DNA from: Nocardioides limicola
GTDB taxonomy: Bacteria; Actinomycetota; Actinomycetes; Propionibacteriales; Nocardioidaceae
Assembly (NCBI RefSeq): GCF_016827675.1
Contig: NZ_JAERJA010000003.1
Coordinates: forward strand, 372,001 to 436,000
Length of the DNA stretch: 64,000 nucleotides
Reading direction: 5' to 3'
Position numbers and translations under genes: made by a program. This document shows positions 56,878 to 64,000 of the stretch, piece after piece. The notes under the pieces are model-generated. The model ran no database searches. It had not been told where the DNA came from and worked only from the letters and a program-made list of their open reading frames with translations. Every line of letters starts with the position of its first letter. The stretch's first letter is position 1.

Positions 56878-57960
56878 TCAGTCGGCGTGGTTCGTGCCTC
56901 GCCAGACCTTCCCTGGCTCGGCGCAGCGGAGCCCGAAGGGCGGCGGCACGACCGACAGGTCGTTCGTGGAACGCCACTCGTCGGGCGGGATGTAGCCGCG
57001 TTGGCACACTGCGGGATTCACGTTCAGTGAGAGCCCGAGGTAGGACCTACCTCCCCGCGAGACCGCCTGGACGGCGGCGACGTCGTACGGCGCGATGGCC
57101 AGGCCCCATGCGATCTGATGGAGGTGATCTCCGGTGATCGCGTTCACCGCCAACATGTTCTCCAGGAACGCAGGCGTGACCAAACTCAGATCGTTGATCA
57201 GGCCAGTGAGCGTGCGCGCAGCAGGCGGCCCGGTCGTGAGCACCGTCCGGATATCCGCGTCGCTCTCCCGCAGGGTTGTGGTCAACAACGCGAGGTCGTG
57301 GGAGAACGACTGGAACTCTGAACCGCCGGCCACTTGGGTCGTGAGGACGGTGCGGGTGTTCGTGAGCAGTGACAGGGTGACGGGCAGGTTGGCGTTCGCT
57401 GCATCCACGAACATGCTGGCACCGTCGAGAAGGCGCTGCAGATCGCCTCCGGACCCGCGGAACGCGACCCCGAGTTCATGGACGACCGTACGCAGATTCC
57501 CTATGTCGACTCCCGTCGCGAACCTGTCGATGGTGAGGATCAGATCTTCCTCGGCGAGCGGGATGGTGGTCTGGTTGCGGGAGATCCTGTCGCCGTCCTC
57601 AAGGTAGGGCGGCCCGCTCCTGGCGGGGACCAGGTCGACGTACTGCTCCCCTACGGCCGACCGGTTGTGGACATTCGCCCTGACGTCGGCCGGGACCTGC
57701 CACTTGTTGCGGATGGTGAGTTCGGCGATCACCCCGTCGTCGGAGAGTGCGACGTCGGTGACCCGCCCGACCGGCACTCCACGGTAGGTGACCTCGGCGC
57801 CGACGAAGGCCCCACCGGACTCGACCAGGTCGACCTCGACGACGTAGGTCTGCGACAGAAGCTTGTCGGTGAGCTGGGCGTACCGCGCGCCGGTGTACGC
57901 CACCGCCACGAGCGACAGCACGAAGAAGATCGCGAGGCGTTGACGGATCTGGGCCCTCAC
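56878..57960 (-). CDS. mceF: Mce-family protein, MceF position
   Basis: A 360-residue last subunit of the Mce lipid transporter. One N-terminal membrane anchor (IFFVLSLVAVAYTGARYA) is followed by the MCE domain (AEVTYRGVPVGRVTDVALSD near 55-74) and a long helical region. It couples to mceE by GTGA overlap (GTG 57960). It converges with the WS/DGAT gene; the 45-bp gap holds a 12-bp palindrome, AGCGCCGGCGCT. Confidence 0.92.
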   Translation of the reverse strand: MRAQIRQRLAIFFVLSLVAVAYTGARYAQLTDKLLSQTYVVEVDLVESGGAFVGAEVTYRGVPVGRVTDVALSDDGVIAELTIRNKWQVPADVRANVHNRSAVGEQYVDLVPARSGPPYLEDGDRISRNQTTIPLAEEDLILTIDRFATGVDIGNLRTVVHELGVAFRGSGGDLQRLLDGASMFVDAANANLPVTLSLLTNTRTVLTTQVAGGSEFQSFSHDLALLTTTLRESDADIRTVLTTGPPAARTLTGLINDLSLVTPAFLENMLAVNAITGDHLHQIAWGLAIAPYDVAAVQAVSRGGRSYLGLSLNVNPAVCQRGYIPPDEWRSTNDLSVVPPPFGLRCAEPGKVWRGTNHAD

Positions 57961-59069
57961 GGGACACCTCCGAGCAGTAGGTCCAGCAGGTCGCCGAGGA
58001 TGTCGGCGGGTGGCAGGGTCGGCACGCCGGGACCCGGAGCATCCCCGGGCGGCGGGGACGTCGATCCAGCGCCCCCGCCGAGGAGGTGCACGAGGTCCTG
58101 CTGTTTGATCTGGAGTTCGAGGTCGAAGTTGAAGTAGTCACCCTGGAGCGCTTGCAGCCCCTCGGTCGGGAACGGGAACGTGAGCAGGTACTCCAATGCC
58201 TGCGGGATGCTCTCGCCGGACGCGGCGAGTTGAGTGAGCACTGGGTCGAGGGTCCGCAGGTTCTGCAGCAGGCTCACTCGGGTCCGGTCGATCGTGGTCG
58301 TGGCGACATCGGAAAGCCGTGAGGTGGCGGTCAGCATCTCGACCAGTGCCTCATGCTGCTCGGAAAGGATTCGGAGCGAATCCGGGATGTCGGCAAGGGC
58401 CCGCTCGATCGTCTCCTGGCCCTCGGCCGCCGAGGATGAGAGTCGGTCCAGCCCGTCGATGGCATCAGTGATGGCGACACTGTGCCGATCAAGGGTGGCA
58501 GTGAAATCCGTGAGTTCGGCCAGCAGCGCACGGTACTCGCCCTCGCGTCCCTCGAGGGCGTTGTTGAGCTCGGTGGTGATGGTGTGGATGCGGTCGATTC
58601 CACCGCCATTGAGCAGAAGCGACAGTGCGCCGAGCACCTCCTCGACCTCGAATGAGCGACTGGTGCGGTCCATCGCGATGAGCGCGCCGTCTTCGATAGC
58701 GCCGGTCGGCTCGTCGGTCACGGGTGGCGACAACTCGACGTACTTCTCACCCAGCAGGCCGGTCTGTCGGATCGCGGCGACGGTGTTGGCGGGCAGGTCG
58801 ACGTCACTGCGGATCCGCATCGTGACCTTGGCGTTCCAGCCATCCCGCTCGATCGTGTCGACCACCCCCACACTCACGTCGTTGACCTTGACGGTTGCCT
58901 GGCGGGCCAGATTCAGGACGTCGGCGGTCTCCACTGTGATCGTCCATGGGTCGTTGCCGAGGTCAGGACCACCGGGTAGGGGGACGTCGGAGAGACCGGC
59001 GAATCCGCTGCAGCCGGAGGCCAGGAGCATCCCGGCAAGGGCGACCACGAGAGGAACGCCGCGTCTCAT
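57957..59069 (-). CDS. mceE: Mce-family lipoprotein, MceE (LprK-like) position
   Basis: A 370-residue Mce subunit whose signal peptide ends in a lipobox (LLASGC, Cys near 20), as for the lipidated fifth member of actinobacterial mce operons. The MCE domain (LARQATVKVNDVSVGVVDTI near 54-73) and a long alpha-helical region follow, with a Pro/Gly-rich tail. ATG 59069 overlaps the mceD stop by ATGA. Confidence 0.92.
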   Translation of the reverse strand: MRRGVPLVVALAGMLLASGCSGFAGLSDVPLPGGPDLGNDPWTITVETADVLNLARQATVKVNDVSVGVVDTIERDGWNAKVTMRIRSDVDLPANTVAAIRQTGLLGEKYVELSPPVTDEPTGAIEDGALIAMDRTSRSFEVEEVLGALSLLLNGGGIDRIHTITTELNNALEGREGEYRALLAELTDFTATLDRHSVAITDAIDGLDRLSSSAAEGQETIERALADIPDSLRILSEQHEALVEMLTATSRLSDVATTTIDRTRVSLLQNLRTLDPVLTQLAASGESIPQALEYLLTFPFPTEGLQALQGDYFNFDLELQIKQQDLVHLLGGGAGSTSPPPGDAPGPGVPTLPPADILGDLLDLLLGGVP

Positions 59070-60136
59070 CCGAATGCTCCTGCCAGGAGCTTCTGCAGTT
59101 CGTCGCAGGCCTGGTCCGGTTGCGGAACTCCGTGGCTCTGCAGGGTGTCGCACAGCAGGCCGCCGATGTCGCGGAGCAACTCACCCTGGTTGGCGCGAGC
59201 ACGAATGGACTGGTGCTCCGGGTCCCACGACCGAGCCATGTTGCTGGCCGCGGAGGGGAACACCTCCAGGAGGCCGATCAGCGATTCTCGTTCCGCCGCC
59301 AGGGCACCAGCGATCGTGGTGAGGTGCTCGATGTTGACAACGAGGAGGTCGCGGTTGTCCGTCACGAACGCCTCGACCACGCTGAAGGCTTCGGCGAGCG
59401 CGGCGAGAGCCTGAGACAGTGCCTCGCGCTCGGCGCTGAGGAAGGCGGAGACGTCGGCCATCTGCTGGTTGAAACGCTGGACCTCCTCGTCGTTGGCTGC
59501 CAGCGAGGCGGTGAAGCGTTCCAGGTGTTGTACCTGCGAGAAGAGGTCACCACTGGTGTCACCGACGGTGGTGGCCGCGCCCGAGAGGTTGGCGATCACC
59601 GACCGCATGTCATCGCCCTGACCACGCAGGGTGTGAGCACCCACGTCGAGCAGCCGATTCAGTGCGCCCTCGTCGTTGGCGCCACGCGGGCCGAGCGCCG
59701 TGAGCAGGTCGTTGGTGACCGAGAAGACCTCGTCGAGCTCGATCGGCACCTGGGTGTCTTCTTCACCGATGACCGCTCCGTCGACGAGCACGGGCCCGTC
59801 CCCGTCGTAACCCGGGGCCAACTGGACGAATCGGTCGGCGATGATCGACGGCGAGATGATCACCGCCTTGGCATCCGCAGGTACGCGGTAGTCGCCGTCG
59901 TACACCAACTCCACGCGGACTCGCTCGCCTTCTGGCTCCACCTTCGTCACCTTGCCGATCACCACACCCATGAGGCGCACCTCCGAGCCTTCGTAGACAC
60001 CGACGGTGACCGGGAAGTACGCCGTCACGTGGACTTTGCCAACGGTGCGCATCTGGACGCCCCACCCGGCGAGCACCAGGACGACGATCGCGAGGATCAC
60101 GTTGCGCCGGTTGAACAGATTCCTTGAGATCGCCAT
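59066..60136 (-). CDS. mceD: Mce-family protein, MceD position
   Basis: A 356-residue subunit: an anchor helix (VILAIVVLVLAGWGVQM), an MCE domain (YEGSEVRLMGVVIGKVTKVE near 48-67) and a helical barrel region. ATG 60136 is 5 bp after the mceC stop; an in-frame earlier start would run into mceC. The Pro-rich C-terminal tail common in other MceD proteins is absent. Confidence 0.92.
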   Translation of the reverse strand: MAISRNLFNRRNVILAIVVLVLAGWGVQMRTVGKVHVTAYFPVTVGVYEGSEVRLMGVVIGKVTKVEPEGERVRVELVYDGDYRVPADAKAVIISPSIIADRFVQLAPGYDGDGPVLVDGAVIGEEDTQVPIELDEVFSVTNDLLTALGPRGANDEGALNRLLDVGAHTLRGQGDDMRSVIANLSGAATTVGDTSGDLFSQVQHLERFTASLAANDEEVQRFNQQMADVSAFLSAEREALSQALAALAEAFSVVEAFVTDNRDLLVVNIEHLTTIAGALAAERESLIGLLEVFPSAASNMARSWDPEHQSIRARANQGELLRDIGGLLCDTLQSHGVPQPDQACDELQKLLAGAFG

Positions 60137-60141
60137 GGTGA

Positions 60142-61104
60142 TCAGTTCCCGCCTCTGTCGACCGAACTCGGTAGCCGCGGGATGACGACATCGAACCACG
60201 GTCCGCTGCCCACGACGTTGTTGAATGTTGCGACGTAGTTCTCCGAGTTCCGCACAACTTCGCGCAGCTTCTTCTGGTGGTTGGACAGCATTCGCGTGAT
60301 CGACTCGAGTTCCCTGAGGGCGGGTGTCAGTGCCTCCTGGTTGTCCTCGACCAGGCCGCGCAACTCCTCGGCCAGGGCCTTGGTGTTGACCAACAGCGCA
60401 TGAACAGCGTCCTTACGACGCTGGAGCTCTGCCAACAGGAGGTTCGACGCCTTGATCAGGTCGACGACATCGTCGCGACGGCGGTCAAGCACGCCAGCGG
60501 TCGTGTCCGCATGCCTGAGCAGCTCCTTGATCTCACGATCCCGGGACGCAATCACCTCGCTGAAGCGCGACAGCCCCCGCAGCGCGCTACGCACCTGCGG
60601 ACGAGAGTTGCGGAACGTGTCCGCGAGAGCGTCCAGCGAGGCGGCAAGCTGTTCGGTATCCACTTGGGCGGTGACCTCGGTAAGGTCCTCGAATGCCTCG
60701 ACAACGTCGTAGGCCGGTGTGGTCCGCTTGAGTGGAATCGTTGCCCCAGCGTCGAGTGGGCTGCCCCCGTGCGGCGTCACGTCAAGGTACTTCAGGCCCA
60801 GCAGACTGCCGACGGCGATCGCGGCGCGCGTGGTTTCGCCCAGCTCGATCTCGGACTCCATCTCGAAGTCGATGACCACGTGGTCGAACTCGATATCGAT
60901 CGACTTGACCCTGCCCACGGTCACGCCCGCGACCTGGACCCTGTCGCCGACACGCAGTCCGCTGGCATCGGAGAATTCTGCACTGTACGAGGTCTGGCCG
61001 GGCCCGATCAGCGGCAGGTCGTTGATGCGCATGGCCATGGTGAACAAGACCGTGCACAGCACGAGCCCGGTCGTCGCCACCCTCTTCGGGCTGCGGCCGT
61101 TCAT
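60142..61104 (-). CDS. mceC: Mce-family protein, MceC position
   Basis: A 320-residue subunit with an anchor at about 8-24, an MCE domain (GLRVGDRVQVAGVTVGRVKS near 49-68) and a helical segment ending near PWFDVVIP. It is the shortest of the set. ATG 61104 overlaps the mceB stop by ATGA. Confidence 0.92.
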   Translation of the reverse strand: MNGRSPKRVATTGLVLCTVLFTMAMRINDLPLIGPGQTSYSAEFSDASGLRVGDRVQVAGVTVGRVKSIDIEFDHVVIDFEMESEIELGETTRAAIAVGSLLGLKYLDVTPHGGSPLDAGATIPLKRTTPAYDVVEAFEDLTEVTAQVDTEQLAASLDALADTFRNSRPQVRSALRGLSRFSEVIASRDREIKELLRHADTTAGVLDRRRDDVVDLIKASNLLLAELQRRKDAVHALLVNTKALAEELRGLVEDNQEALTPALRELESITRMLSNHQKKLREVVRNSENYVATFNNVVGSGPWFDVVIPRLPSSVDRGGN

Positions 61105-62159
61105 CCGTCACACCTCTCCGCTGGGTCGTGAACCGAAACTGTTGACAGCTCGTTGAACAAGAAGTCGAGCGCAGTCACCCCCGGCGATGGATCGAGGTTG
61201 ACCCGCAGGTCGCACAGGTAGAAGTTGAACCACGATCCGTAGGAGCCGGACCGCGTGATACGCGCCAGCTTCTCCGGGATCTCCCGAAGGATTCGCCGCA
61301 GTGCCTTGCGCGAAACGGGCTGGTTCAGCGCGGACACCAGGCGACCGAGCTCCTCGATGTCGCGACGGAGGGCAGGGCGCATCTCGTGCAGGAGCGAGGC
61401 GGTGGCGTCGGCCATGCGGTCGATGCTCTCGATCGAGTCGCCGATCGCCTGCCGGTCCTCGGCAAGACCGCTCATGAAACGGGTGAGTTGGATGACCAAC
61501 TGGTTGAGTTCGCTCTCACCCGAGTCGAGGGTTCCGAGAACCTGGTTGAGGTTGTCGACGACCTTGCCGATCACCTCCTCACGGTCGGCGATCGTTGAGG
61601 TAAGGCTGGCGGTGTGTCGCAACAGTTGGTTGACGTTCGGCCCCTCGCCCTGCAGGGTCGCGATGATCTCGTAGGAAAGGGTGTTCACGTCGTCAGGCGA
61701 GAGCGCGGCAAAGAGCGGCTTGAATCCGTTGAAGAGATCGTTGAGGTCAAGGGCGGGCGAGGTGCGGCTCACCGGGAGGGTCGCACCCGGTTCGATCGGG
61801 TCGCCATCGCCGCGCTGCAGGACCAGATACCGATCGCCAAGGAGGTTGAGGTACCGGATCTCAGCCCGCGTCTCGTCGGTGAGCTGCAGGGCCTCGTCAG
61901 CGGTGAAAGTCACCACCGCTCGGGCTTCCTCATTGACCTCTACCTCAGAGATCCGTCCGACCACGACGCCGGCGACCCGAACCTGATCGCCCGGTTGGAG
62001 CTGGCTCGCACTGGTGAAGACCGCACGGTACTCCTCCTGCCCGGAGGCCCCGAACGGGCGGATCGTGGCGACGACCACCACCGTGGTCACGGTCGCGACC
62101 ACGAGGAAGATCGACAGGCCGATCCCCGCCCTGATCGTCCTGATGTCGCGCACGTTCAC
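61101..62159 (-). CDS. mceB: Mce-family protein, MceB position
   Basis: A 352-residue subunit: an anchor at about 10-31 (GIGLSIFLVVATVTTVVVVA), an MCE domain (LQPGDQVRVAGVVVGRISEV near 51-70), a helical region and a Cys-containing segment (GSWFNFYLCDLRVNL) shared with other MceB proteins. GTG 62159 overlaps the mceA stop (GTGA). Confidence 0.92.
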   Translation of the reverse strand: MNVRDIRTIRAGIGLSIFLVVATVTTVVVVATIRPFGASGQEEYRAVFTSASQLQPGDQVRVAGVVVGRISEVEVNEEARAVVTFTADEALQLTDETRAEIRYLNLLGDRYLVLQRGDGDPIEPGATLPVSRTSPALDLNDLFNGFKPLFAALSPDDVNTLSYEIIATLQGEGPNVNQLLRHTASLTSTIADREEVIGKVVDNLNQVLGTLDSGESELNQLVIQLTRFMSGLAEDRQAIGDSIESIDRMADATASLLHEMRPALRRDIEELGRLVSALNQPVSRKALRRILREIPEKLARITRSGSYGSWFNFYLCDLRVNLDPSPGVTALDFLFNELSTVSVHDPAERCDG

Positions 62160-63271
62160 GGGACCACCGCCTTTCCATCTGCGTAACGGCCGCCGTCGTC
62201 GAACCGGGGCATCACGACGTGGGGCTGACCATCCGCTCCTGGCATGCCCGCACAGCTCGGACCGGGGGGAGCCCCGAACTCCGGGGCGTCCGGCTCCTCG
62301 TACCCCGGGTACTGCAGTCCGAGCACCGAGTAGCTGTGCAACTTGCCGTTGCGGAACGCCGAGTTGAACTCGCTGTTCGCGAGAACCAAGCCATCGAGCA
62401 GGCACGGGAACGAGGGCGCATAGCGGGCCAACGTCCGCAGAATCGGCTCGGTCGTCCGGTTCAACTCGACGATCCCGTCACCGTCGCGGTCCAAGAACGC
62501 CTTCATGGTCTCGCTCAGCGTCGTGACGTCGCCGACGAACTCGGCGAGTTCGTCCTCCAGTTCAGCGACCGTCCGGCCACTGAACGAGACGTTCTCGAGC
62601 ACCGTCAGCACGTCGTCCATGGAGGCGCCGTAGATGTCAGACACCGAGGCGAGCAACCGCAGGTCCTCGATGAGCAACGGCAGGTGACTGCGGAAGTCGC
62701 GGAGCAGCCGCACCGTCGCCTCGACCGTCTCGCCCAACTGCTCCCCTCGACCCTCCAGCCCCTGCGCCATCGCCTGCAGGGTCGAGGACAGGTCCTGCGG
62801 CGGTACTGCTGTCAGCAGCGGCTGCAGGTTGTCGAACGCCTGCATGATCTCGACCGCAGCCGCGGAGCGGTCCTCCGGGACGACGGCCCCGGCCCTGATC
62901 GGACCGGCTGTGCTGTGCTGGGGCACGACGAGTTGGACGTACTTCTGCCCGAAGAGTGTCGTCGGCAGGATCCGTGCCTCCACGTCTGCGGGCACCCTCT
63001 CGGCCTGGTCCTTATCCAGGGACAGCGTCAGCACTGCACGACCATTCTCCTGCCTGACGTCCACCACGCGGCCCACCAGTGCTCCGCGCATCCGCACGTC
63101 GGCATGGGGATTGAGCTGGAGGCCAGCGCGCTGGGTCTCGACGCTGATGTCGACCGTCGAGACGAACGCCTTCTGGTAGATGGCGACTGACAGCCAGACG
63201 AGGAGGAGAAGGACCCCGAGCAGGATCAAGCCCTTGATCTCCAACTGCACATCACTCTGAGATCGCTGCAT
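62156..63271 (-). CDS. mceA: Mce-family protein, MceA position
   Basis: A 371-residue first substrate-binding subunit, following the YrbE permease gene by 4 bp. The anchor is at about 13-31 (KGLILLGVLLLLVWLSVAIY) and the MCE domain follows (NPHADVRMRGALVGRVVDVR near 54-73). A two-Cys C-terminal segment (SFPCLLDGL and GPSCAGM) is typical of MceA. Hydrophobic ligands (sterols, fatty acids) are expected by family. The identity as Mce1, 3 or 4 type cannot be decided from the sequence alone. Confidence 0.92.
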   Translation of the reverse strand: MQRSQSDVQLEIKGLILLGVLLLLVWLSVAIYQKAFVSTVDISVETQRAGLQLNPHADVRMRGALVGRVVDVRQENGRAVLTLSLDKDQAERVPADVEARILPTTLFGQKYVQLVVPQHSTAGPIRAGAVVPEDRSAAAVEIMQAFDNLQPLLTAVPPQDLSSTLQAMAQGLEGRGEQLGETVEATVRLLRDFRSHLPLLIEDLRLLASVSDIYGASMDDVLTVLENVSFSGRTVAELEDELAEFVGDVTTLSETMKAFLDRDGDGIVELNRTTEPILRTLARYAPSFPCLLDGLVLANSEFNSAFRNGKLHSYSVLGLQYPGYEEPDAPEFGAPPGPSCAGMPGADGQPHVVMPRFDDGGRYADGKAVVP

Positions 63272-63275
63272 CGCA

Positions 63276-64000
63276 CTACCCCGTGATCCTCACTGTTGTC
63301 GTCGAGCCCCAGATCGCGAAGCTGAGGAAGAAGTCGGTGACCATGATGGTCACGATCGAGAGACGGATGGCCCTGCCCACTGCAGAGCCCACGCCGGCTG
63401 GTCCGCCGGTGGCGTTGTAGCCGTAGTAGCAGTGGATCAAGATGATCACCACCGAGAAGATCATCACCTTCAGGAACGACCACAGGACATCCTCGGGAGA
63501 CAAATACTGGAAGAAGTAGTGGTCGTAGGTCCCGGTGCTCTGGCCGAAGTAGAAGGTGATGACGACGCGGGTCGCGACGTACGACGTGAACAGCCCGATC
63601 GCGTAGAGCGGGATGACCACGATGAAACCCGCGACCATGCGCGTCGTCACCAGGAACGGGATCGACGGCACCGCCATCACCTCGAGAGCGTCCACCTCCT
63701 CGCTCACCCGCATCGCGCCCAGTTGTGCCGTGAAGCCGCACCCGACCGTCGCAGCGAGGGCCAGGCCGGCGACCAGCGGCGCCGCCTCACGAGTGTTGAA
63801 GTAGGCCGACGCGAACGCCGCGAAGTTGGCAGCTCCCAGCGACTCGAGTGCGGCGTACCCCTGCAACCCCACTTGGGTGCCGACGGCATACGAGAGCGCC
63901 ACCATGACCCCCACCGTCCCGCCGACCACGGCCAGACCTGCCGACCCGAACGCGGTGTCGGAGAGAATCGCCCATACTTCGCGTCGGTAGTGCCGCAACG
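63276..64000 (-). CDS. yrbEB: YrbE/MlaE-family ABC permease, YrbEB position, 5' end outside window
   Basis: At least 241 residues of a permease forming the inner-membrane pore of the Mce importer. Diagnostic stretches are AATVGCGFTAQLGAMRVSEE and VDALEVMAVPSIPFLVTTRM, the EExDAL coupling motif that contacts the ATPase. About 35-40 N-terminal residues are probably missing; a TTG at 63998 is the first possible codon in view but homologues start earlier. yrbEA would lie beyond the edge. Confidence 0.93.
   Translation of the reverse strand, partial: LRHYRREVWAILSDTAFGSAGLAVVGGTVGVMVALSYAVGTQVGLQGYAALESLGAANFAAFASAYFNTREAAPLVAGLALAATVGCGFTAQLGAMRVSEEVDALEVMAVPSIPFLVTTRMVAGFIVVIPLYAIGLFTSYVATRVVITFYFGQSTGTYDHYFFQYLSPEDVLWSFLKVMIFSVVIILIHCYYGYNATGGPAGVGSAVGRAIRLSIVTIMVTDFFLSFAIWGSTTTVRITG

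Overview
This is a high-GC actinobacterial chromosome segment, most like a Nocardioides-type member of the Propionibacteriales. That placement is inferred from base composition, GTG and apparently leaderless starts, tightly overlapping operons, a monomeric isocitrate dehydrogenase, a two-subunit methylmalonyl-CoA mutase, an mce operon and a WS/DGAT acyltransferase. No tRNA, rRNA, CRISPR array or complete insertion sequence was seen.

Layout: 1-3933 methylmalonyl-CoA mutase (mutAB, large subunit cut by the window edge); 4083-5147 glycosyltransferase; 5197-8030 secreted two-subunit molybdenum hydroxylase; 8187-15353 two complete succinate dehydrogenases facing away from each other (a three-gene Sdh1-type on the minus strand, a b558-type sdhCAB on the plus strand); 15361-17456 a nuclease-fold/AbiEi-like protein bracketed by two copies of a nested palindrome, then an AraC regulator; 17519-20710 VOC protein, YihY membrane protein, 2'-5' RNA ligase and trpS; 20789-25299 isocitrate dehydrogenase, aquaporin and malate dehydrogenase; 25365-30200 third palindrome copy and the DUF3017-folD-purH-purN-DUF6350 run; 30269-34103 two related sigma-factor/membrane-sensor modules, one a single fused protein; 34200-37548 sucCD and an M23 peptidase; 37585-39474 a 1.66-kb lower-GC insertion bounded by 117-bp direct copies of the pcrA 3' end; 39358-45526 pcrA, an ECF41 sigma factor with its AhpD-like partner, vapBC and a flavin monooxygenase; 45594-47862 class I fumarase and a Nudix hydrolase; 47882-48124 a 43-bp tandem repeat array; 48125-52440 DoxX and a lysine-catabolism operon; 52556-64000 an mce lipid-import locus with accessory genes and a WS/DGAT enzyme.

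The window holds much of the TCA cycle (icd, sucCD, two sdh sets, fum, mdh) plus the propionyl-CoA entry point (mutAB). The lysine operon feeds 2-oxoadipate-derived hydroxyglutarate towards the same cycle. The right end combines lipid import (YrbE/Mce) with storage-lipid synthesis (WS/DGAT).

The observations most worth following are the pcrA-tail duplication with its cargo, the sigma/sensor fusion beside its split paralogue, an ECF41-type promoter ahead of the ECF41 partner gene, a GntR-type operator on the lysine operon, the three-copy nested palindrome, and the mce-linked Mam/Abi-alpha-like/DUF445 operon.
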